Assembly (NCBI RefSeq): GCF_900091515.1
Contig: NZ_LT607410.1
Coordinates: 4,340,001 to 4,404,000 of the forward strand
Length of the DNA: 64,000 bases
Direction: 5' to 3'
From: Micromonospora purpureochromogenes
Lineage (GTDB): Bacteria; Actinomycetota; Actinomycetes; Mycobacteriales; Micromonosporaceae
In this document: positions 24,414 to 34,100 of the stretch, one piece after another
How positions within the stretch are numbered: position 1 is the stretch's first letter
Layout of the letters: each line of letters opens with the position of its first letter
Notes under the pieces: generated by a model
Told to the model about the DNA's origin: nothing
The model's database searches: none
What the model saw: the letters and a program-made list of their open reading frames with translations, nothing else
Program-made: the position numbers and the translations under genes

Positions 24414-27400
24414 TCAGCGCACGTCGTACGCGCGCGTGATGGTCTGGGAGACCTTGGCTCCCTTCGCGTCGGTGAGCTCGACGCGCAGGCTGACCTGCTT
24501 GCCGGAGTCACCGGAGTGGTCCACGACGAGGTCCGCCCCGGAGGACGTCAGGCGCGTCGTGCCCTGGACCCAGGTGATGCCGCCGTCCGTCGAGGTCCAC
24601 ACCCTGGCGGACTCGATGGCACTCGCCGGGTAGCCCGGATTCGCCTGGACCCTGGCCGGGATCGTCACCGATCCAGCGGCGACCGTCTTGAGCCCGTCGC
24701 CGGGCAGGTCGAGACGCGGAAGGAGCATCGGCAGCGGGCGGCTGTAGACGTCGGGCTCCTCGTGCGAGTCGAACGTCCACGACGTCTCGATCAACGTCGA
24801 GCGCTTCCAGAACTTCGCCGGCGCCCCGATCTTCTCCGTGGTCAGCGTCAGCTCGTAGGTCGAGTCCTCGGACGGGACCTTGAAGACGTCGTAGGGGTAG
24901 GTGCTCTTACCCACGGTGACACCGTTGCGCTTGAGCTCGAGCTTGCCCAGGTCGCCGAAGCCGCCGGCGTCGGCCCAGTGCCCTGCGCTGTCGGCCCAGA
25001 TCGTCGGAGCGACACCGATGAGCTCACCCTGCCGCTCACCGATCATCTGCGGCACGCCGTCGCTGTTGTTCCGGACACCCGGTGCGAGGATCCCCCCGTA
25101 CCACGAGTCGGTGACCTCCTGGCCGGGCGTGAAGGTCCGGAAGCGGTCGCCCATGACCTCGCCGAACGGGAAGCTCGAGATGACGGACTTGAGCCACTGG
25201 GTGCCATCGGCGTTGAGGTACTCCGTCCGGGTGTTCGGCATGGCGAGGGGGTCGATTCCACCGGGGGCGAAGGCGACAGTGCTCGGACGCCTGGCCACCG
25301 TCATGTCACCGAAGTCGGTCGTGGCACCCATGCTCGAGTACGTCGCGTTGATCCGACCGAGGGAGGAGTCGGCCACGACGTGCTTCTGGGCCGTGACGAG
25401 CTGGCCGTCGGAGAAGAAGCCCAGCGTGTAGGCGTACGGGCTCTTCGCCTGCGCCGACCATGTGATGGTCACCGGACCTGCCGCGAGCTCAGCGCCGAGC
25501 GCGGCACCCTCGCTGGCGGACAGGCTGTAGACGGGCAGTGGCGTGGCGCTGAAGCCGGCGGCCGGGAGCCACGTGCCCGGGTCGTCGCGGTAGACGAGCA
25601 GTGCCTTGGCGCCTACGGCCGCAGCCCTCGTCTGGATTGGGAAGTCGCTGCCGCCCGGAATGTGAGCCACGGCCACCTTGCCCGCGACGCTCACGGCTGC
25701 GAAGTCGGCAGCGGTGCCTGCCCCGACCGAGACGGCCTCCGCAGTGCCCTGCCCGTCGAGGTTGCCGACTCCGGGGCGCGGCGAGAGCGGGTGCAGGGCC
25801 AGCCCGTCGGACGTCGTCATGGACGAGACGAGCGGGGTGATCCTCCGGCTCCAGTGCCCGAACTCGAACGATCCGTCACCGTTGGCCACCTTGCCGGTGA
25901 TCTGAGCGTAGATCTCGCGCGTCCCAGGACCGATGTTCAGCGTCCCCACGTGCAGCCAGTTGTTCGGCCACTGCCGCTCGAAGGTGAGCGTCGTCGAGCG
26001 AAGCTCGCTGGGCTGCTCGGTCGAGACCGTGAGCGGGTACGCCTGGCGGGCGTCGAGGACGAACGAGGTGTCCTTGTCGATCGTCACGTCCGGACGGGCG
26101 AGGTACGCCACCGACGCCGGAGCCGACGGGTTCGCCGTCCCAGGAGTAGGCGTCGCCGCGAACGACGTGAGAAAGTAACGACCCGGGCGGACGGTGTAGG
26201 TCTGCACCTTTCCGCTGATGAAGCGCCGCTCCCCCTTGGACGTGTCGGTGTTGACCAGGTCGACCGACGACGAGCCGGCGGCGAGGTTGCCGTTGCGGTC
26301 GACGACGGACACCGTGACCGTCACCGATGGGGCGCTGGCGTAGAGGTTGAACGCGGTCGAGACCCGCTGACTGTCGTCGGTCGCGACGATGCGGGCGGTG
26401 ATGTCGCCGAGCGCGCTGTCGGAAATGTTCGCGCCGAGCTGGACCGTCACCGGGACCACGACGCTCGCCCGCGCCGGGACGACGACGTGCTGCGGGAGCT
26501 TGAGCAGGGGCGTGTTGACCGGGCGACCGTCGTTACCGGTGACCCGCTCGACGGAGAGCCGCAGGTCGACGGAAGCGTCCCCACGGTTGGTGTACGTCAG
26601 GCTCTTCGCCTCGTAGGCCTTGGTCTGCGGGTAGGCGAAGGCCCCTCCGTAGACGCTGGACTGCCCGGTGACCTTCTGGGAGAGCATCCGCGCGATGTCG
26701 AGACGACCCGCGCCGACCTCCTGTGCGGCTCCGGCGACGGCCGGGTCCGCCGAGGAGGTGAGCAGGTCCTTCAGCTGCGCACCGGTGAGGGTGGGGTTCG
26801 CCTCCTTGGCGATGGCGGCGGCGCCGGCGACGTGCGGCGTGGCCATCGACGTGCCGGACATAGTCTGGTAGGCGTACAGGCCGCGACCGCCGGCGGCGGC
26901 TGCGAGGATCCTCACGCCGGGCGCGGCGATCTCCGGCTTCAGGACGTGGGTGCCGCCCACCGGGCCGCGGCTGGAGAACTGCGCGGTCGCGTTGGTGGAG
27001 TCCACGGCGCCGACGGTGAGCGCGGACGTGGCACAGCCCGGGCTCGAGACCGTGTTCTGGCGCGAGCCGATGTTGCCGGCCGCGATGACGAACAGGCTGC
27101 GGCTGGAGCCGGAGAGCTCGTTGACGGCCTGGGAAATGGGGTCGTCACAGGTCGTGGTCGGCTCGGCGCTGCCCAGGCTCATGGAGACGACGTCGGCGTT
27201 GTTCGCCACGGCCCACTGCATGCCAGCGATGATCTGGGACTCGAAGCCGGCGCCCGAGTCGTTGAGGACCTTGCCGATGAGCAGGTCCGCACCCGGGGCG
27301 ACACCACGCTCCTTGCCACCGCTCGCAGTTCCGGTGCCGGCGACCGTGGACGCGACATGCGTGCCGTGCCCGACGCGGTCGTCGGTGCCGGTCGCGGACC

Positions 27401-28178
27401 CGGTGAAGTCCTTGCTCGCCTTGATGCGGCCGATGAGGTCGGAGTGACCCGCGTCGACCCCGGTGTCGAGGACGGCCACGGTGCTGCCCGCACCGTGGAG
27501 GCCGGCCTGCCAGGCGACGGGCGCGCCGACCTGCGCGGTCGAGTCGGCGAGTGTCGCACGCAACGCGCGGTCGAGCCAGAGCTTGGCCAGACCGTTGCCA
27601 GCGCCCGAGCTCGCGTCGGTGAACTCCGCCCAGGCCGCCTCGACGTCCGACTTGTCGACGGCGTACGACAGCGAGTTGACCGAGGTCAGAGCGCTGCTGT
27701 CGCTGGCCCCGGTCGGCGTGGGCGTCGAGTCGGTGACCGTCCGGCTGCCGTCGTCGTACTCGGCGATGACCCGGATCGCGTCGGCGTGGGCGTCGTCGAA
27801 GCCCTGGTCGACGAGGCCGGTCACGTTGAAGAGCTCGCGGTCGACGAGGTTTGCCGCGAGAGCCTGCGCCGCCGTGGCGGGGAAGACGTAGAGATTGTCA
27901 CCGTCGCGGAGTGTCTCGTGGTCGGGGACCGTACCGTCGTCTCCGGGCAGCATCTGGGCGATGGGCTGGCCGTCCGCTGTGCGGGTGAGCCGGACCCGGT
28001 CGCCCGAGATGAGCGTCACCGTCGCCGACTGCTGGGCCTGAGCGTGCTCGGCCGACCCGACGATGGGCCGGGGCTCGCCCGCGGCCGATGCTCCGGGAAC
28101 TAATGGGGAGAGTGCGGCCGCCGCGATGGCGAGAACGCCAGCGGAAGCGAGGGTACGACGACGCCAAGTGCGGCGCAT
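24414..28178 (-). CDS. Secreted S8 subtilase, 1254 aa (module 1)
   Basis: Start at the ATG 28178 with GGAGG upstream; the frame is open further but runs antisense to the regulator gene. Signal peptide MRRTWRRRTLASAGVLAIAA followed by a hydrophobic core and GASAAGEP. A prosegment (VTLISGDRVRLTRTADGQPI) precedes the S8 catalytic domain with Asp238 (VAVLDTGVD), His271 (GHGTHVAS), the oxyanion Asn (VIAAGN) and Ser444 (GTSMATPH). Next come beta domains with a PA-like insert (VAVAHIPGG, KALLVYRDDP) and a C-terminal Ig-like domain (VWTSTDGGITWVQGTTRL to SQTITRAYDVR). Exported enzyme that would cleave proteins outside the cell. Divergent from the regulator gene at 28414. A strong terminator follows. 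Confidence 0.92.
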   Translation of the reverse strand: MRRTWRRRTLASAGVLAIAAAALSPLVPGASAAGEPRPIVGSAEHAQAQQSATVTLISGDRVRLTRTADGQPIAQMLPGDDGTVPDHETLRDGDNLYVFPATAAQALAANLVDRELFNVTGLVDQGFDDAHADAIRVIAEYDDGSRTVTDSTPTPTGASDSSALTSVNSLSYAVDKSDVEAAWAEFTDASSGAGNGLAKLWLDRALRATLADSTAQVGAPVAWQAGLHGAGSTVAVLDTGVDAGHSDLIGRIKASKDFTGSATGTDDRVGHGTHVASTVAGTGTASGGKERGVAPGADLLIGKVLNDSGAGFESQIIAGMQWAVANNADVVSMSLGSAEPTTTCDDPISQAVNELSGSSRSLFVIAAGNIGSRQNTVSSPGCATSALTVGAVDSTNATAQFSSRGPVGGTHVLKPEIAAPGVRILAAAAGGRGLYAYQTMSGTSMATPHVAGAAAIAKEANPTLTGAQLKDLLTSSADPAVAGAAQEVGAGRLDIARMLSQKVTGQSSVYGGAFAYPQTKAYEAKSLTYTNRGDASVDLRLSVERVTGNDGRPVNTPLLKLPQHVVVPARASVVVPVTVQLGANISDSALGDITARIVATDDSQRVSTAFNLYASAPSVTVTVSVVDRNGNLAAGSSSVDLVNTDTSKGERRFISGKVQTYTVRPGRYFLTSFAATPTPGTANPSAPASVAYLARPDVTIDKDTSFVLDARQAYPLTVSTEQPSELRSTTLTFERQWPNNWLHVGTLNIGPGTREIYAQITGKVANGDGSFEFGHWSRRITPLVSSMTTSDGLALHPLSPRPGVGNLDGQGTAEAVSVGAGTAADFAAVSVAGKVAVAHIPGGSDFPIQTRAAAVGAKALLVYRDDPGTWLPAAGFSATPLPVYSLSASEGAALGAELAAGPVTITWSAQAKSPYAYTLGFFSDGQLVTAQKHVVADSSLGRINATYSSMGATTDFGDMTVARRPSTVAFAPGGIDPLAMPNTRTEYLNADGTQWLKSVISSFPFGEVMGDRFRTFTPGQEVTDSWYGGILAPGVRNNSDGVPQMIGERQGELIGVAPTIWADSAGHWADAGGFGDLGKLELKRNGVTVGKSTYPYDVFKVPSEDSTYELTLTTEKIGAPAKFWKRSTLIETSWTFDSHEEPDVYSRPLPMLLPRLDLPGDGLKTVAAGSVTIPARVQANPGYPASAIESARVWTSTDGGITWVQGTTRLTSSGADLVVDHSGDSGKQVSLRVELTDAKGAKVSQTITRAYDVR

Positions 28179-28340
28179 AGGACCTCCGTGGGGACGAAGC
28201 GGGCACGAGACCCGGATGTGGGACGACGCAGCACCGGTAGGGCGTCCACGCCGCCGCCGGCCCTCAGGGTGGTGGTGGGGCCAGCGCCAGGGTGCCAACC
28301 GAGGCCCGCCTCGGGGAACCTGGGCGGGCAGGCGGAGAAT

Positions 28341-28361
28341 CGACATGTCGTGTTCTCGACA
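28341..28361. promoter_or_regulatory. Candidate operator between protease 1 and its regulator
   Basis: CGACATGTCG immediately followed by TGTTCTCGACA gives three CGACA/TGTCG half-sites; TGTCG-6-CGACA is a perfect inverted repeat. It lies 53-73 bp before the regulator start and 160 bp before the protease. I did not find the same motif upstream of the other two proteases. Confidence 0.35.
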
Positions 28362-28413
28362 GCCCGGCATGCGCGACGGTCGCACCCGAGCGGAGGTCTG
28401 AAGGGAGTGGTCG

Positions 28414-29430
28414 GTGGCCCTGGAGCTCGATCTCAGCGCTCTTGGCCTGACAGCCGCACAGGAGCGGGAGTACCACTCCCTCGTCGTCGACGGGGGCGGC
28501 ACCGTGGACATGCTCGCGGCACGGTGGCAACGCCCCGTCCACGAGGTGCGCAGGGTCCTCGGCTCGCTGCGTGACCTCGGGCTCGTGGAGGTGGCGACGT
28601 TCGAGGGCGACGTGCGCAGATGGTTCCCGACAGCCCCGGATGTCGCGCTGCAGGGGTTGCTCAACTCGCGTCGGCACGCCTTGTCGGTGGCGGAGATGTC
28701 GGTGGCGGCGCTGACCGAGATGTTCCGCCGCGATCTCAACCATGCCGACGTCGGCGACCTGGTCGAGGTCGTGCTGGGAGCTGACGCGGTCCGTCGGCGG
28801 TTCCTCCAGCTCGAGCTCAGCGCTCGTGAGGAGGTCTGCACCTTCGTCGACGCCCGCCCTGTTGCGGTGAGTCCCGAGGAGAACACGGCGGAAGCGCAGG
28901 CGCTCGACCGCGGCGTGACGTTTCGCGTCGTCATCGAACGCGCGGCCTTCGAGGATGACGCGACGGTCGCTGAGGCACGGGAGGCGCTCGGTGCGAACGC
29001 CCTGGTCCGAGCCGTCCCCAAGGTGCCCACCAAGTTGCTCGTGACCGACGGGGTCGTGGCCATGGCCCCGCTCTCGGTCCGGGGCTACGCAGCGGCCGCC
29101 GTGGTCATCAGGGCCCCGAGCCTCGTCCACTCGCTGGTGACCCTGTTCGAGTCCGTCTGGGCAGCGGGCATCCCCGTGGTCCTCGACCTGGAAAAGGGTC
29201 TCGTGGACGGCCCCGCTGCTGGGCCGGACCCGGACGACCTCGCGCTCCTCTCGCTCATGCTCAGTGGTTTCACCGACGAGGTGGTCGGCAAGCAGTTGGG
29301 GATGAGCGGCCGCACCGTCCAGCGCCGCCTCAGGGCGCTCATGGACTTCACCGGGTCGACGTCGCGCATGCAGCTCGGCTGGGAGGCGTCCGAACGCGGT
29401 TGGGTCACTCGTCGCTCCTTCGACTCCTGA
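28414..29430 (+). CDS. Regulator with TrmB-like and LuxR-like helix-turn-helix domains (module 1)
   Basis: 338 residues from the GTG at 28414 (AAGGGAG upstream). N-terminal winged helix-turn-helix of TrmB type at residues 5-70 (LGLTAAQEREYHSLVVDGGG, MLAARWQRPVHEVRRVLGSL RDLGLVEV), a long central ligand- or effector-binding region (VLGADAVRRRFLQLELSARE to KVPTKLLVTDGVVAMAPLSV), and a C-terminal LuxR/GerE-type helix-turn-helix at about 270-330 (LLSLMLSGFTDEVVGKQLGM SGRTVQRRLRALM). It is divergently transcribed from protease 1, so it probably controls it. Paralogues at 30018 and 35356 have the same architecture. No receiver domain, so the signal is likely a bound molecule. Confidence 0.85.
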   Translation: MALELDLSALGLTAAQEREYHSLVVDGGGTVDMLAARWQRPVHEVRRVLGSLRDLGLVEVATFEGDVRRWFPTAPDVALQGLLNSRRHALSVAEMSVAALTEMFRRDLNHADVGDLVEVVLGADAVRRRFLQLELSAREEVCTFVDARPVAVSPEENTAEAQALDRGVTFRVVIERAAFEDDATVAEAREALGANALVRAVPKVPTKLLVTDGVVAMAPLSVRGYAAAAVVIRAPSLVHSLVTLFESVWAAGIPVVLDLEKGLVDGPAAGPDPDDLALLSLMLSGFTDEVVGKQLGMSGRTVQRRLRALMDFTGSTSRMQLGWEASERGWVTRRSFDS

Positions 29431-30017
29431 AGAGCAAGTCGCTGATCCCGGCGTCCTGGACCGACCTCGACGGTGGCGAGATCCACTACGACATCCGGAC
29501 CGGCCGGGCCACCTTCAAGGCAGAGATCAGCGGGGAAACGATCAACCAGCTCGCGCAGCAGGTCCGCCGCGCGGAAGCCGTCCGCTGGCGGGCAGCCGCG
29601 TCCGCACACCAGGTCCGACCTGCAAACGAAGAAAGGCCCGCCGAGTTCGGGTCCCAAATGATCATGGGAGCAGTCCCAGTGAGGCTCCGCCTCATACCTG
29701 TGGGGCTCGAATACTCGGTTCGGCTGTCTGAAGTGCGGTTCTGTGCGAGCTCGAGCCCTGCGCAGCCGTCACGCTCATGGCCATGAGCCGACACGGCCAC
29801 CTCACTCAGGCCGCTTGTCTCCGCCTCCCAGACGCGACGGATGACCTCAGTCGGTCCTAGCGCCTGAAGCAGCGTCAAAACCTCGGGCTAGTCGGCAAGC
29901 AGCCGCAGCCTCGGGCTGCACCTGACCTATGACCCGGAAACACAAACGGTGCAGGGCAGATGTGGATCTTGCCACGCATCGTGGGATTCGGTTCGTGTCC
30001 GAGGGCTACTGTCCCCG
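29431..30017. other. Gap between two regulator genes
   Basis: A forward frame at 29430-29600 (SLIPASWTDLDGGEIHYDIR TGRATFKAEISGETINQLAQ) looks protein-like but lacks a start and a family; it could be a gene fragment. The rest shows nothing. Confidence 0.35.
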
Positions 30018-31007
30018 TCACGTCCAGTCGTGACGTACGGCGTAGCAAGCGAGTTGCATCCGACTTTGAGCTCCGGCCAGATCCATCAGGTGGCGCAGGC
30101 GGCGTTGCAGGGTTCGCAGGGAGAGGTCGAGCTGGGTGGCGACCGCCTGATCGGTGAGTCCGGCCAACAGCAGAGCCAGGATCCTCCGGTCCAGCCCGGT
30201 GGGGATGTTGCCGCCTTCGCCGTGAGCATCCTCAGTGCTGGTCAGATCGCCGAATGCGGAAATGCTGAGCGGATAGGCGTGGCGCCACACCAACTCGAAC
30301 AGCGCGTCCATCGCGGTGAGCAGCCCGGCACGGTGCAGCAGCACCGCACCGGGCTCGTCCCCTGGCGAAACGGTCAACGGCACCAGGCCCAGCTCGGTGT
30401 CGGCCAGCACGAGTTTGGTCGGCAGCGACTCGGCCACCCGCACCTCGACACCGTCGCGCAGCGACACGATGGTCTCGGCGACCACGCCAGGTTCGGCGAG
30501 CGCCGCCCGGTCGACCACAACCCGGTAGCGCACGCCTTGGGCCACCATCTGCGACTCCACCGGATTGGCGCCGGGCGGTACGGCAACGAACGGTGTGGTG
30601 ATGAAGAAGCGGACCTCGGTGCGGGCGGCGTGCTGCACCTGCGCGAACCGGTGCCGGACCGCCTCGACGCCCGTGACCACCTCGATCAGCTCGCTGATGC
30701 TGCGGCCCGCCATCGCCTTGCGGTGTTCCTCGGCGAGGGTGACGAGCGCCAACTCGGCGCTGCGCAGCGCCGCCTGCCGTTCGCTGATCAACGACCCGAG
30801 CGCGACCGCGGGCGGCGCTGCCGCGAATCCGCCGCCGGGAGTGGTCTTCACCAGGCCGGACGCCATCAGATGTGACAGCGCCGCCTCGACCGCGGGCGTG
30901 GGCAGGTGCAGGGCGTCGCCCAGCTCGGCCGGGGTGGCTTGGGCACGACCGGTGAGCACGGTGTAAACCGATTCTTGTTCGGGGCTCAGGCCCAACGCAC
31001 CCAGCAT
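30018..31007 (-). CDS. Regulator with TrmB-like and LuxR-like helix-turn-helix domains (module 2)
   Basis: 329 residues from the ATG at 31007 (GGAGGGGAGG upstream). Same plan as the regulator at 28414: LGLSPEQESVYTVLTGRAQA TPAELGDALHLPTPAVEAAL SHLMASGLVKT at the N-terminus; middle part with VTGVEAVRHRFAQVQHAART EVRFF and ESLPTKLVLADTELGLVPL; C-terminal helix-turn-helix ILALLLAGLTDQAVATQLDL SLRTLQRRLRHLMDLAGAQS RMQL. It lies just downstream of protease 2 on the same strand, separated by a terminator-like hairpin and 137 bp, so it can be transcribed by read-through and from its own promoter. Confidence 0.85.
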   Translation of the reverse strand: MLGALGLSPEQESVYTVLTGRAQATPAELGDALHLPTPAVEAALSHLMASGLVKTTPGGGFAAAPPAVALGSLISERQAALRSAELALVTLAEEHRKAMAGRSISELIEVVTGVEAVRHRFAQVQHAARTEVRFFITTPFVAVPPGANPVESQMVAQGVRYRVVVDRAALAEPGVVAETIVSLRDGVEVRVAESLPTKLVLADTELGLVPLTVSPGDEPGAVLLHRAGLLTAMDALFELVWRHAYPLSISAFGDLTSTEDAHGEGGNIPTGLDRRILALLLAGLTDQAVATQLDLSLRTLQRRLRHLMDLAGAQSRMQLACYAVRHDWT

Positions 31008-31100
31008 CGGCGGCCGCCTCCCCTCCACCCATTGCTGCGGAAAGAGTATGTGCCACGATGATGGATCTTGCCCAGCCCCAGGTAGCGGGGGGAAAGAGGG

Positions 31101-31136
31101 AACGGGCCCCGGGACGTCGCCGCCCCAGGGCCCTTC
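31101..31136 (-). terminator. Hairpin after the second subtilase gene
   Basis: GGGCCCTGGGGCGG / GTCCCGGGGCCC arms on the reverse strand, followed by TCTTTCCCCCC, just past the stop of protease 2. Confidence 0.6.
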
Positions 31137-31144
31137 GAACTGCC

Positions 31145-34100
31145 TCACCGCAGGCCGTACGCCCGGATGATCTCCTGCTTGATGCTGAAGCCGGCGTCGG
31201 TCGTGCCGGTGGCCCGCAGCGACACGAACCCGCCCGGCTGCTTCGCCAGCTTGAGCTCGCCGTTCCACCAGTCGCCGGCGTTCTTGCTCAGGGTCACCGG
31301 CTGCCAGGTGGCGCCGTCGTCGTACGACACCTCCAGGGTCACCGAGGTGACGTTGCCCGTGCTGGGGCCGCCGCCCGCCTGGGGAATGGGCTTGAGGCGG
31401 ATCTTCTCGGTTTCGCCCGCCTTCACGTCACCGTGCAGGTCGGTGTCGAGACGGTACTCCATCTGCAGCAACGCCATCGGTTCAATGTTGTCCGACTCGG
31501 TGGAGCTGGAGATGAAGTCCCACTCGGTGTGCGTACGGGTCGACAGCCGCCACTGTTCGGCCGGGCGGGACGCGACCAGCACCAGGTGGTAGGGCAGCGT
31601 CCCGGCCGCCACCGACTTCCACTGCAGGTCGGCCCCATGCTTGTTCTCGTACAGCAGCCGGTCGCCCTGGTAGAGCTTCATGTTGGTCGGCACCGAACCC
31701 CACGTCAGGTTGCCGCCGTGCTCCAGCACGTCAGCCGACGGGCTCCAGGCCTGCACGTTGATGGTCATGAAGTCACGCCAGCGGCTGTTCTGCACCGCGA
31801 AGGTCCGGTTGAACGCCGGACGGATCGCCGGGGCGAACCAGTCCAGCCGGGTGGTGGTGCCCTTGGCGTACGCGTGGCGGTTGGTCGCGTCCGTCCAGCC
31901 GCCCTGAACGTGCGACTCCCCCCAGACCTGGTCCGGGGTGACCCACTCGGTGCGGGTGCCGGGGTGCCACTCCCGCTCGACGATGCCCAGCGACGGGGTG
32001 AAGGTCAGGTCGTTCCGGAGTCCGAAGCCCTCCCTCGCCTCCGTGATGTTGTGGTAGCGCGCGTCGATCCGGGCGAGATCCTCGCGGGCCGGGTGGTAGC
32101 TGAGGGGCCGGTCCGGCACCTGGCCGGTGTAGTTGCGGGTCAGGTCGTAGACATAGCTCGCGTACGGCACCTGGTTGGTGATCAGCTGCAGCGTGCCGGT
32201 CTTGGCCAGACGGATCAGTTGCGCTCCGGCGTCGCGGTGCACGGTGGCGACGGGGATCGGCGACGGGCCGACCGACTCGTCGAGCACGCCGACGCCGTCG
32301 TTGACGACCAGCAGCAGCTTCGCCCCGGCGGCCACCGCGGCGGCGGCACGATCCTTGGCGCTGACCGCGCCGCTGCGGGTCACCACCACCGCCTTGCCCT
32401 TCACGTCGAGCGGGGCGTACTCGGCGGCCGCACCGGTGCCCGCGTAGACCGTGGACAGCGTCTCCTGGCCGGCGGTGAGCGTGCTGCCCGGCTGGACCGT
32501 GACGTCCACGGGCGGCAGGCCAGGGACGTCCACGCTCAGCTGCGGCTCGCCCTTGCGCCACCGGGTGACCATCGTGAACGACCCCTGGGTGACCTGGTCG
32601 GTCGGCGTGACGTAGAGGTCGTCGTACTTCGCCGGCACCAGGTAGCCGGCACGGAGGCTGTCGCCGTCGGCGTACTTCACGGTGTAGTCGAGCTTGCGCT
32701 GGCGGTCCTGGCTCCGCTGCGGCGCGACGGTGTCCAGCAGGCGCGCCTTGCTCGCGTTCAGCACCACCTCGGCTCCGGAGCCGTTGAGCACGGTCTCCGG
32801 GTCCACCAGCAGGGCGAGGCCGAGCGAGTCGGCCTGCTCCCCTGGAACGGCCAGCGACGACTCGACGGTGTAGGTGCCCGGCGACATCCGCAGCGTCTGC
32901 TCACCGTTGACGGTGTACAGCCACGGGTAGGGCTCGCCGGCCTTCTTGAGCACTACCGTCGAGGTTGCGGGCTTGCCGTCCCGGCCGATGAGCTTGACCT
33001 TCAGGTCGTAACGCTCGTCCTCCTTGAGCAGGCCGAGCGAGGTACGCGTGACCGCGCCACCCGTGGCGGCGTCGGTGCCGACGAGGTAGCCGGTGAACTG
33101 GCCGGTGCCGGGCTTGGTCGGGTCGCCGGTGACGGGAACGGCCACGCTGCCGCCCGCGGGCACCGTCACCGAGGAGGCACCCAGCGAGAACGGACCGTTA
33201 CCGGTGATGGCGAGGTTCAGGGTCACGCCGGTGCTGCCCGAGTTGGTGAACGTCACCGGCTTGGTCACCGGGGCGTCGGTCGGCTCGTGCGGCCAGTCGA
33301 AGAAGCCGAAGTAGACCGAGCCGGTGGCCCGGACGCCCGTGCGGACGGCGGCGGCGACGTCGACCCGACCCGTGCCGACCTGGTACGGCGTGTACCCGGC
33401 GGCCAGGCCCTTCGCGCTGCTCATCAGCGCCTCCTTGAGCTGCGCGCCGGACCAGTCCGGGTGGCGCTGGGCCAGGATCGCCGCAGCGCCCGACACGTGC
33501 GGAGTGGCCATCGAGGTGCCGCTGATGGTCCGGTACAGGCCGGTGCCGGTGGTCATCTGCTGCGAGCGGGCGGCCGTGATGTTGACCCCCGGGGCGGTGA
33601 TGTCCGGCTTGAGCGCGCCGCTGCGCACCAGCGGGCCGGTGCTGGAGAAGGGTGCCAGGCGGTCCTGCTTGTCGACCGCGCCGACGGTCAGGGCGCTGGC
33701 GGCCGAGCTGGGCGTGCCGATGCTCTGCGGCCCGGCGTTGCCGGCGGCGATGACGAACAGCGTGCCGTACTGCGCGGACAGCGTGTCGACCGCGACCGCC
33801 ATCGGGTCGGTCCCGTCGGAGAGCGTCGGGTCGCTCAGACTCATGCTGACCACGTCCGCCCCGGACTCGGCCGCCCACTGCATGCCGGCGAGCACCCAGG
33901 AGTCCTGGCCGTAGCCCTGGTTGCCGAGGACCTTGCCGACGACGAGATCCGCGCCGGGCGCGACACCCTTGTACACGCCGTCGGAGGCCGCGCCGGTACC
34001 CACGATCGTCGAGGCGACGTGGGTGCCGTGCCCGTTGACGTCGGAGGTGTCCTCCCCCGGCACGAAGCTCACCTTGGCGTCGATCTGGTTGACCAGGTCG

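Noticed and set aside
23970..28103. A 1377-codon open frame on the forward strand opposite protease 1
   Set aside because: It is the antisense shadow of the subtilase gene: Arg/Gly/Asp-rich without domains, a usual result of very high third-position G+C.
28179..29063. N-terminal extension of protease 1 (open frame back to 29063)
   Set aside because: It overlaps the regulator gene antisense; a signal peptide and ribosome binding site define the start at 28178.
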